Shown in pieces: positions 1 to 4,859 of a DNA stretch of 7,668 bases. This DNA is from CAJQQY01 sp964352225 (GTDB taxonomy: Bacteria > Bacteroidota > Bacteroidia > Chitinophagales > Saprospiraceae), in the NCBI GenBank assembly GCA_964352225.1, contig CAYGRM010000325.1:1-7668 (forward strand). The letters run 5' to 3'. Position 1 is the stretch's first letter. Each line of letters starts with the position of its first letter. Under the pieces are notes generated by a model. The model did not search any database. It had not been told where the DNA came from and was given only the letters and a program-made list of their open reading frames with translations. Position numbers and translations under genes: made by a program.

Positions 1-98
1 TCTTTGACCTCTACTCCAATTGCAGAGAGTTCTTCTTTTAATACTTTAATGCAACGGTTACAAATCATACCTCTAATAAAATATTCTTCATTTTTCAT
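1..98 (-). CDS. AraC-family-type regulator, N-terminal CxxC (HMA-like) segment, 3' end outside the window
   Basis: Only the first 32 codons are visible; the gene runs off the window's low-coordinate edge. The protein begins MKNEEYFIRGMICNRCIKVL, followed by a short amphipathic stretch (KEELSAIGVEVK). The M-x-C-x-x-C pattern and spacing resemble the N-terminus of Bacteroidota AraC-type regulators, which carry a heavy-metal-associated-like domain ahead of a helix-turn-helix domain. From family knowledge, such a cysteine pair could bind Cu(I) or another soft metal and control DNA binding. The helix-turn-helix part is not in view, so a stand-alone HMA-like metallochaperone is the main alternative. 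The start lies only 2 bp after the stop of the HD-domain gene, so the two should be translationally coupled. Its place in a metal-associated cluster supports a metal-sensing role. Confidence 0.62.
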   Translation of the reverse strand, partial: MKNEEYFIRGMICNRCIKVLKEELSAIGVEVK

Positions 99-100
99 GG

Positions 101-763
101 TTATCCGTTTTTATTTAATTTTAAACTAAGACGCTCTAACAACTCAATATTTTTCTGTTTCCCTTTTTCAAGCATTTCTTGACCATATTTTGTGAAATAT
201 TGATGCGATTTTAAAAAGGTTAAATTCATCTCTAACCATTTTCGTTCGGAGTAATTCATCTTAAAAATCGATGCCCATTCTTCTCTCAAATGTTGTAGCT
301 GCTCTAAATAATTGCTAGAAGCTAAATGGAATAAATCACTATCGCAAAGAATCTCTCCAAGCAAATCTTTAGGGGATTGAGGAATTCTTGTAGCATCAAT
401 ACATTCCAATACTTTTGCAATTTTTTCCAAAGGATATTTATTTTTAAGTAGAAAATCTTTGGCAATTTTTTTACTCACTTCTTCATGCTCAATACATTTT
501 TCAATATGTCCTGTATCGTGAAACCAAGCCGCTAAAAAAATGACTTCTTCATCCTCTACGGAAAGATTCATATTTTTAATAATCTCCTGAACACCTTGAA
601 CTACGCTGTAGGTGTGATGCCAATTATGGAAAACATGATTAGCAGAAAGTTGAGAATTCAGCAGGTGATTTACATAAGCAAATGCTTTCCTTTGATGTTT
701 GTAGGATGAATCTTTCCAATTATCTTTTTCAATATTTCCACTCATGTCTTTTGAATTTTTCAT
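101..763 (-). CDS. Stand-alone HD-domain metal-dependent phosphohydrolase, related to the HD half of Pycsar-effector-type proteins
   Basis: A 220-residue soluble protein with no signal peptide or membrane segment, so probably cytosolic. Visible HD-superfamily metal ligands are the HNWHHT motif (residues 46-51), H82-D83 in AAWFHDTG, H93 in EHEE, and the late aspartate in LCDSDLFHL (D141/D143). These fit a divalent-metal phosphohydrolase acting on an unknown phosphorylated or nucleotide substrate. The order YVNHLLN, HNWHHT, LAAWFHDTG, HEE, CDSDLFH, EEW and the late FLKSHQYFT closely resembles the N-terminal HD domain of Bacteroidota two-domain proteins annotated as Pycsar system effectors. Those normally carry a C-terminal membrane domain that is absent here. 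The start overlaps the stop of the upstream membrane-protein gene by 4 bp (ATGA), and an AraC-type gene follows 2 bp after its stop. An internal ATG at 745 (MSGN) is an alternative start. The HD call is firm; the substrate is unknown. Confidence 0.85.
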   Translation of the reverse strand: MKNSKDMSGNIEKDNWKDSSYKHQRKAFAYVNHLLNSQLSANHVFHNWHHTYSVVQGVQEIIKNMNLSVEDEEVIFLAAWFHDTGHIEKCIEHEEVSKKIAKDFLLKNKYPLEKIAKVLECIDATRIPQSPKDLLGEILCDSDLFHLASSNYLEQLQHLREEWASIFKMNYSERKWLEMNLTFLKSHQYFTKYGQEMLEKGKQKNIELLERLSLKLNKNG

Positions 764-1311
764 TTTATTAAATTGATTTCTAGCGTTCTTTTTTTTACCA
801 TTTCAAAACTTAACCAGTAAATTAAAATGGGCAAAATCATAAATTGAAGGACAGGTGATAATCCTACATCCACTATTGGCAGTAAAGGCATCGCATCTGC
901 ATACGCCCAATTCCCTGCTGCGAGATGTTTGGTTTCTGCAAAGATTGCCCCTACTCCACCAGCGATGACTAGTAGGGATATTTTCAAAAAAGTCAATCGT
1001 TGAATCCAATAAAAATTTCGATAAATCAAAGAAAATCCGAAGTATAAAAGGAAGACCATAAACACATCTGCAATTGATGCCAAAGCACAAAACGATATAT
1101 GTTGGAAGTCATAGACATATCCTTCATATAAAAAACCTTGAGAAATTTCCCATACCAAATTGAACAAGTAAGCAAAGAAAGCTACTCTCCAAAAAAAGTA
1201 TTTGTAATGCTGTTTGTTCTCTACTTTTTTTAAAAAATAGAAATAAAATAATATCACCAAAGTGAGGGCTATGCTAGGAACAATGAAAATTCCGATGTTT
1301 AAGCTGTCCAT
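760..1311 (-). CDS. Five-helix integral membrane protein, function unknown
   Basis: A 183-residue, strongly hydrophobic protein with about five predicted membrane helices, near residues 5-27, 40-62, 73-98, 107-128 and 149-170. I do not recognise the family with confidence. Residues that look constrained are W54-E55 in helix 2, E126 after helix 4, the loop GNWAYADAMP (133-142), and GLSPVLQ leading into the last helix. Polar and aromatic residues inside membrane segments suggest ligand or substrate binding rather than a simple anchor, but that is inference. It is the first gene of a short operon: its stop overlaps the start of the HD-domain gene (ATGA), and an AraC-type regulator follows. A candidate promoter lies just upstream in the 1312-1441 region. 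One possibility is that it works with the HD protein, since related HD proteins carry a membrane domain in the same chain. Confidence 0.72.
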   Translation of the reverse strand: MDSLNIGIFIVPSIALTLVILFYFYFLKKVENKQHYKYFFWRVAFFAYLFNLVWEISQGFLYEGYVYDFQHISFCALASIADVFMVFLLYFGFSLIYRNFYWIQRLTFLKISLLVIAGGVGAIFAETKHLAAGNWAYADAMPLLPIVDVGLSPVLQFMILPILIYWLSFEMVKKRTLEINLIK

Positions 1312-1441
1312 TATTTATTCAGTTTTTTCAAAATTATTACTGATTGTTTTTCTTTTAAGAAGTTCATACTTACTGATTGATTTTTTTTCCAAAACCTCAA
1401 TCAGTAAGTGAACTTGATTTAAGAGTTTATAAAACCCTAAA
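1312..1441 (-). promoter_or_regulatory. Candidate promoter/operator region of the membrane protein-HD-AraC operon
   Basis: A 130-bp non-coding region. On the minus strand, TAATTTTG (1336-1329) fits the Bacteroidota -7 consensus TAnnTTTG and ends 17 bp before the ATG at 1311. No convincing -33 TTG is present at the expected distance, which suggests dependence on an activator. Directly abutting the -7 element is the 10-mer TTACTGATTG (plus strand 1337-1346). The same 10-mer occurs again at 1370-1379, 33 bp away, and inverted at 1398-1407. Three copies beside a candidate promoter look like operator sites, possibly for the AraC-type regulator encoded in this operon. The element and repeats are seen directly; the promoter function is inferred. 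Confidence 0.45.
1361..1414. repeat. Long inverted repeat, 18-bp arms with a 2-nt bulge
   Basis: The left arm (1361-1380) reads AGTTCA, TA, CTTACTGATTGA. The right arm (1397-1414) is TCAATCAGTAAGTGAACT, the exact reverse complement once the TA at 1367-1368 is bulged out. The 16-nt loop is T/A-rich. Neither strand has a T-run directly after the stem, so a standard intrinsic terminator is unlikely. A 7-bp direct repeat, TTTAAGA, lies outside the arms (1354-1360 and 1418-1424), so a small inserted palindromic element is an alternative to an operator. It could also act as a transcript hairpin between the two operons. Confidence 0.75.
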
Positions 1442-1888
1442 TCATCTTGGATGAATCTCATCATGCAATTCTCTTAAATGCATCATCTCTTCAAAGGATT
1501 CATTATTATGTTCATACTCACCATGTCCGTCATTTGAATTATCATCATGTCCCATCATGTTTCCATGCCAGACAGTTTGTCCGTCAGGATGATGGTGGTC
1601 ATCATCAACATTATTATGACTAAAATTTTCATGGTGGAAGTTGAACATGTCATCGAATTGATGGAACATGTCATCGTAATGAAACATTGTCGTTGAGTCG
1701 CAGCTCGAAGGTTCATTAGTACACATGGTCAAAGAATCATTATAGCGTAATGCCGCTTCGTAGCTCTCTCCCATTTCTTCCAATGCAACTAAATCACTTT
1801 CTGACATTACATCAAGATGGTCTTCATCATCCATACAAGAAAAGATAAAGAGGATCCCAAATACGAGGATTAAATATTTTAATTTCAT
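1442..1888 (-). CDS. His/Asp/Met-rich lipoprotein, probable metal-binding
   Basis: A 148-residue lipoprotein precursor. A hydrophobic signal ends in the lipobox FIFSC, with lipidated C18, followed by an acidic MDDEDH segment. The mature chain is extreme in composition: 16 histidines, many Asp/Glu and paired methionines. Notable segments are DDDHHHPDG (95-103), NMMGHDD (110-116) and a tandem seven-residue unit, YDDMFHQ/FDDMFNF (71-84), encoded by a 13-nt direct repeat. C56 and C63 could form a disulfide or a thiol site. Such composition fits envelope binding of Cu, Ni, Zn or Co; metal identity is not determinable here. It is the last gene of the six-gene block, 31 bp after the lipoprotein cytochrome. 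I recognise no named family; the lipoprotein call is strong and the metal role is inferred. Confidence 0.8.
   Translation of the reverse strand: MKLKYLILVFGILFIFSCMDDEDHLDVMSESDLVALEEMGESYEAALRYNDSLTMCTNEPSSCDSTTMFHYDDMFHQFDDMFNFHHENFSHNNVDDDHHHPDGQTVWHGNMMGHDDNSNDGHGEYEHNNESFEEMMHLRELHDEIHPR
1643..1676. repeat. 13-nt tandem-spaced direct repeat inside the His-rich lipoprotein gene
   Basis: GAACATGTCATCG occurs at 1643-1655 and again at 1664-1676, exactly 21 nt apart, which is seven codons. It encodes the repeated D-D-M-F core of the lipoprotein. The in-frame spacing points to a short internal duplication that enlarged a metal-binding segment. Confidence 0.8.
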
Positions 1889-1919
1889 GATTTTAATATT
1901 TTGATTATTTAAAAAAAAA

Positions 1920-2189
1920 TTAATTCGCAGTTTTTAAAAACTCAGCAATCTTCACCGCTTCTGGTTCAGTCAAGTAAGCTCTTACACGCATGTGCATAAC
2001 CGCTACGTCCCACTCAGTATCGCTGAAAGATTCGGGGGAAGGAGCATTATGACATCGAAGACAATTTTCTCCCCAGAGCTGTGCTCCTGATTTAGCTTCC
2101 GCCAAGGTACTGGTGGATTGACAACTACTTATGATGGTAATCGTTGCAAGTAGTGTGAATAAAAAAATGATAATAGGTATCTTTTTCAT
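1920..2189 (-). CDS. Small lipoprotein monoheme cytochrome c
   Basis: An 89-residue precursor. A hydrophobic signal ends in the lipobox IISSC, giving lipidated C23, so the protein should be membrane-anchored on the periplasmic side or at the outer membrane. The single heme-attachment motif is CLRCH (C43, C46, H47), preceded by GAQLWGEN as in short class-I-like cytochromes. M65 or M67 in AVMHMRVRAYLT is the likely distal heme ligand. The C-terminal EAVKIAEFLKT resembles the usual terminal helix. It should be a one-electron carrier. It lies 30 bp downstream of the porin gene and 31 bp upstream of the His-rich lipoprotein, so co-transcription is likely. Its partner is unknown; the soluble cytochrome two genes upstream is an obvious candidate. 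Confidence 0.9.
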   Translation of the reverse strand: MKKIPIIIFLFTLLATITIISSCQSTSTLAEAKSGAQLWGENCLRCHNAPSPESFSDTEWDVAVMHMRVRAYLTEPEAVKIAEFLKTAN

Positions 2190-2219
2190 CTTGATTGATT
2201 TATAAATATTTAAAAAAAA

Positions 2220-3446
2220 TTAGAATCCAATTGCCCAATGGACAAAGAAGGCATTTCCTGGTGCTCCACCATGACCATCTGGTTCTTCGATAGTGTCATC
2301 AACTTTGCTATTGCTAATTCGGTAACTTACTTTGAATAGGGTTCGCCAATCGATCCAATAATTAATGCTTAAGTCAACTTGTGTTTGGTCCGTTTCCCAT
2401 TCCGAGCCTTCTGGAGTTTTTAAGGTAGAATAGCGACCAGCAAATTCCAGTCTTCGGACAAAATTATTTTCTACTAGTGCGGGTCGTAAAGAGACTTGTG
2501 CAAACCATGTAGAACTATTGTTATCAAAAGTGACTAAATCATCTGGATTTTCGTGAAAAGGATAATTGGCAGCATCCACATTGACAGCTGAGTATTGTGC
2601 TTTCATATCGAGTACGCTACTCATAGAAGACAAAGTTTTGACATAGGAAATATCAAAGGCATAATGCAAAGCAGCCACATCTTCCATCTTTGTTTCTTTC
2701 GCTCCTACTTTTCCATACATTCCAGAAATTCCAAATTCAAGACTGGAATCACTAAATGGAAAAAATCCAAATCTACCTCCAATTGTTTTACCTTTATTAT
2801 TGTCTGGGAAATTTGCATGATGAAGAACACCTGCTTCTTCGGGTTCTTCTTCACCGTCATTTAATTGCGAACCATTGACCGCATAGATGGAATAGTTGAT
2901 TTTTAAATTACCGAGGTACGAACCACCTCTTAATTCCAAACCAATATCATTCGAAGGAATAATCCCATCGTGTCCTGCTCCAAGAGGTCCCGTTGGAAAT
3001 TTATTTATCCAAGCAGGGTGAAGATTTGGAACGAAGATTCCAAAAGGCACCAATATTTTACCTGCTCTAAAAGTCAAATTTTTAGAAAGTAGATAAGACA
3101 TATTTGCATACTCAATCGCTAGTTCAACTTCGCCTCCTGCCAGTTCCAACTCCCATTCACTTTCAAATAATAAGCGATCAGATTGCTTGTAGAGGAACAA
3201 GGGATTAAATGACCCTCCAACAAAAGTGAACTCTTCATCTGTAATTTGTAAACCTGAGTGAGCATATCCTCTCAATAAAAATTTACTCTTCCCTGGCTTA
3301 TGTGTATCGCTTTCATTTTTGAGTTGTTCAATCTCCTGTTTTAATTTTTGAATCTCATCAGTTGATTGCACATCTTGTGCATTTGCTTTTTGAATCGAAA
3401 AAGCAAACATCAATGTCAGACATAAAATAAAATATTGATTTTTCAT
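2220..3446 (-). CDS. Outer-membrane beta-barrel porin with N-terminal coiled coil
   Basis: A 408-residue protein with a Sec signal peptide (cleavage expected after ANA, residue 23). A short coiled coil, EIQKLKQEIEQLKNES (31-46), follows. From FLLRGYAHSGLQI onward the sequence shows alternating aromatic/polar strands with Gly/Asn/Asp turns, and it ends in a C-terminal Phe (HWAIGF) as expected for outer-membrane insertion. The coiled-coil-plus-barrel plan resembles phosphate-selective porin O/P-like and related Bacteroidota porins; I cannot assign the substrate. Acidic loops (around NDGEEEPEE) and a His-containing C-terminal loop (EEPDGHGGAPG) might interact with cations. It sits between two monoheme cytochrome genes with 27- and 30-bp spacers. 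This suggests a porin-cytochrome arrangement, or metal passage coupled to redox chemistry, as an inference only. Confidence 0.85.
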   Translation of the reverse strand: MKNQYFILCLTLMFAFSIQKANAQDVQSTDEIQKLKQEIEQLKNESDTHKPGKSKFLLRGYAHSGLQITDEEFTFVGGSFNPLFLYKQSDRLLFESEWELELAGGEVELAIEYANMSYLLSKNLTFRAGKILVPFGIFVPNLHPAWINKFPTGPLGAGHDGIIPSNDIGLELRGGSYLGNLKINYSIYAVNGSQLNDGEEEPEEAGVLHHANFPDNNKGKTIGGRFGFFPFSDSSLEFGISGMYGKVGAKETKMEDVAALHYAFDISYVKTLSSMSSVLDMKAQYSAVNVDAANYPFHENPDDLVTFDNNSSTWFAQVSLRPALVENNFVRRLEFAGRYSTLKTPEGSEWETDQTQVDLSINYWIDWRTLFKVSYRISNSKVDDTIEEPDGHGGAPGNAFFVHWAIGF

Positions 3447-3473
3447 AATTATTGATTTTAGTAAATTAAAAAA

Positions 3474-3902
3474 TTAGTCTAGCGATCTAATAAAGTTGAC
3501 CAATTGCCATCGCTGTTCTTCGGTCAAAACTTCTTTGTAAGCAGCCATGGGAGCTTTCCCTTCTGTCAGTTTCCAATAGATGGCTCCATCCGTTTGCTTT
3601 TGAACTATGTCTTTGGTAAAGTTGGATGGACGAGGTTTTAATGCCATGCCAGCGACTCCATCACCCTTCCCTTTTTTCCCATGACAAATGGCGCAGAATT
3701 GTTTATACAATTGCTTCCCAGCAAGGGTTGCTTTTTCCATTCCTTGATATGGATTTTTGATATTGTTGGCACTTGCTGGTGCAGTCCAATTTCCATTTTG
3801 TCCTAATACTTGATTTTGCGAAGTCCCGACAATCATCAAAAAAAAGAAAATCAAGAAAGTGGACATGGTAGTTTGTCTTTTGCAAAAAATATTTTTTTTC
3901 AT
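3474..3902 (-). CDS. Exported class I monoheme cytochrome c
   Basis: A 142-residue precursor with a basic N-terminus, a hydrophobic core (residues 14-28) and likely cleavage near VLGQ. The heme motif is CAICH (C70, C73, H74), followed by GKKGKGDGVAGMALKPRPSNF, typical of class I c-type cytochromes. M119 in GKAPMAAYK is the likely axial ligand, and the C-terminal LTEEQRWQLVNFIRSL is the usual final helix. It should be a periplasmic electron carrier. An internal ATG (M13, at 3866) would give a cleaner signal peptide. I keep the upstream start because it has the AT-rich leader and MKK-type opening of its neighbours. It lies 34 bp after the SHOCT gene and 27 bp before the porin gene. Confidence 0.92.
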   Translation of the reverse strand: MKKNIFCKRQTTMSTFLIFFFLMIVGTSQNQVLGQNGNWTAPASANNIKNPYQGMEKATLAGKQLYKQFCAICHGKKGKGDGVAGMALKPRPSNFTKDIVQKQTDGAIYWKLTEGKAPMAAYKEVLTEEQRWQLVNFIRSLD

Positions 3903-3936
3903 TATTTTATTATTTAGTAAAAAAGGGAAATCCTTC

Positions 3937-4149
3937 TCACGGGTTAGTATTTAAATATTCATCTTCTTCGAGTACGGCTCTTCTTTCTTCGTACTCCTCT
4001 TCAGTAATTTCGCCTTTAGCAAATCGGCTTTTTAATGTATCAATTGGGCTATCAATTGTTTTTGATTTGGGAAAACCACCTTCGCTTTTTCCAAAGTACC
4101 AGATTCCCCAAATGACAATTGCTAGAAAAAAAATCCAAGAAAACATCAT
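3937..4149 (-). CDS. Small SHOCT-domain membrane protein
   Basis: A 70-residue protein with one N-terminal membrane helix (about residues 4-19, FSWIFFLAIVIWGIWY). A charged linker leads to a C-terminal SHOCT motif (35-62: PIDTLKSRFAKGEITEEEYEERRAVLEE). SHOCT domains are short helical modules at protein termini, thought to aid oligomerisation or assembly; no catalytic activity is known. Small membrane-SHOCT proteins are often found near metal-resistance genes, which fits here. The gene starts 12 bp after the Met-rich lipoprotein gene. Two consecutive ATGs (4149 and 4146) make the exact start uncertain by one codon. Its role may be to organise an envelope complex. Confidence 0.88.
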   Translation of the reverse strand: MMFSWIFFLAIVIWGIWYFGKSEGGFPKSKTIDSPIDTLKSRFAKGEITEEEYEERRAVLEEDEYLNTNP

Positions 4150-4161
4150 GACTTAATTATT

Positions 4162-4635
4162 TTAATGGTTATGTGAATCGTGGTTATCTTTTTTGTCCCC
4201 ACTCATTTTTTCGCCCATACTCATTCCTTTATCCTTCATCGTTTTCATGCAAGACTCCATACATTCTTCGCTCATCATTCCTTGGTCTTTCATCATCTCC
4301 ATCATGTGTCCCATCATTTTTCCATCCTTCATCATTTCACCCATCATGTTTTGCATCATCTCTGGTTTGTCCTTCATCATACTCATCATATTGCCCTCTC
4401 CCATCATCATCTCTTTCATTCCTTGATTACCTTTCATCATCATTTTAGCATGATTGTCTTTCATCATGACTTCCATAAAGTCAGTCATCATTCCGTGGTC
4501 AGCAGCAATTTTATTAAACATCTGCTTTCGAGTATTTTCATCTTTTAAAACTTGGTCAACATTAACTGCATCATTGCAGCTGACCATTAGCAATAGCGTA
4601 CTGGCTATTACCATGAGAAAAAATTTATTTTTCAT
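4162..4635 (-). CDS. Methionine-rich lipoprotein, probable Cu(I)/Ag(I)-binding
   Basis: A 157-residue lipoprotein precursor with lipobox LMVSC and lipidated C20. About 40 of 157 residues are methionine, mostly as MM or MMM pairs spaced by Lys, Gly, Glu and His (for example HAKMMMK, GHMMEMMK) across residues 38-135. CMESC follows (two cysteines three residues apart), and the C-terminus is His-rich (NHDSHNH). Dense thioether sites with a few Cys and His resemble periplasmic copper-binding proteins, where methionines bind Cu(I) or Ag(I). The composition is plain; copper as ligand is an inference. The N-terminal part (DENTRKQMFNKIAADHGMMTDFMEVMM) is less repetitive and may be a folded helix. It is the first gene of the six-gene block, so it may be the most highly made product. 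A Crp/Fnr-like half-palindrome lies 36 bp upstream. Confidence 0.88.
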   Translation of the reverse strand: MKNKFFLMVIASTLLLMVSCNDAVNVDQVLKDENTRKQMFNKIAADHGMMTDFMEVMMKDNHAKMMMKGNQGMKEMMMGEGNMMSMMKDKPEMMQNMMGEMMKDGKMMGHMMEMMKDQGMMSEECMESCMKTMKDKGMSMGEKMSGDKKDNHDSHNH

Positions 4636-4721
4636 GATTTATTATTTTAATCTGAATAGCAGGAGTGACCATTATCAGCAGGAGAATTGATATAAATTCT
4701 AGCTCGATAAATGGTAGCCTA

Positions 4722-4763
4722 TATGAAGGAGTCCTTTAGTAAAAAGACAAACTCCAATTCATA
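4722..4763. repeat. 11-bp inverted repeat with a 2-nt bulge
   Basis: TATGAAGGAGT (4722-4732) pairs with ACTCC-AA-TTCATA (4751-4763), leaving AA at 4756-4757 bulged and an 18-nt loop. It lies about 90-130 bp upstream of the Met-rich lipoprotein start. It could be an operator or a leader-RNA hairpin. It is not followed by a T-run on the minus strand, so it is not an obvious terminator. Confidence 0.55.
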
Positions 4764-4822
4764 CTATTCTCCAATATTTTAAAAAAAAGGAATATCATTT
4801 CCCCAGAAAAGGGAAAGGTCAA

Positions 4823-4843
4823 TCAAAACGAGAATCGTCTTGA
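4823..4843 (-). terminator. Possible terminator hairpin after the HYC_CC_PP gene
   Basis: On the minus strand TCAAGACGA and TCGTTTTGA form a 9-bp stem with one G-U pair and a TTC loop, beginning 17 bp after the stop codon. The position suits a transcript end. The 3' flank TTGACC is not a clean T-run, so intrinsic termination is uncertain. Confidence 0.3.
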
Positions 4844-4859
4844 CTTGAGGCTAGGTAGG

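Larger units (their letters stand above)
4636..4859 (-). promoter_or_regulatory. 224-bp intergenic region with hairpins, upstream of the Met-rich lipoprotein operon
   Basis: No coding sequence is evident. From the HYC_CC_PP stop toward the operon start it contains a 9-bp stem at 4843-4823, a 6-bp stem at 4816-4798, a weaker GGAA/TTCC stem followed by eight T's (4802-4781), an 11-bp bulged inverted repeat at 4763-4722, and TGA-N6-TCA at 4666-4677. AGCAGGAG occurs twice (4658-4665 and 4677-4684), 19 bp apart. I found no good TAnnTTTG element on the minus strand, so the operon promoter is not located. It may serve as both terminator of the upstream gene and leader of the operon. Confidence 0.4.

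Noticed and set aside
803..1090. A 95-codon minus-strand open frame
   Set aside because: It lies wholly inside the five-helix membrane protein gene in another frame and has no recognisable features.
1361..1414. The inverted repeat as an intrinsic terminator of the His-rich lipoprotein operon
   Set aside because: The spacing after the stop would suit, but the stem is not followed by a T-run on the minus strand.
3703..3885. A 60-codon minus-strand open frame
   Set aside because: It overlaps the cytochrome c gene, whose CAICH motif and signal peptide are unambiguous.
4200..4480. CAT/CATCAT repeats resembling a microsatellite or CRISPR-like array
   Set aside because: The spacing is irregular and the repeats are in-frame methionine codons; there are no conserved repeats with unique spacers.
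4173..4690. Several overlapping plus-strand open frames rich in Ser, His, Phe and Pro
   Set aside because: They are antisense readings of the repeated ATG (CAT) codons of the Met-rich lipoprotein gene, which has a clear lipobox and start.
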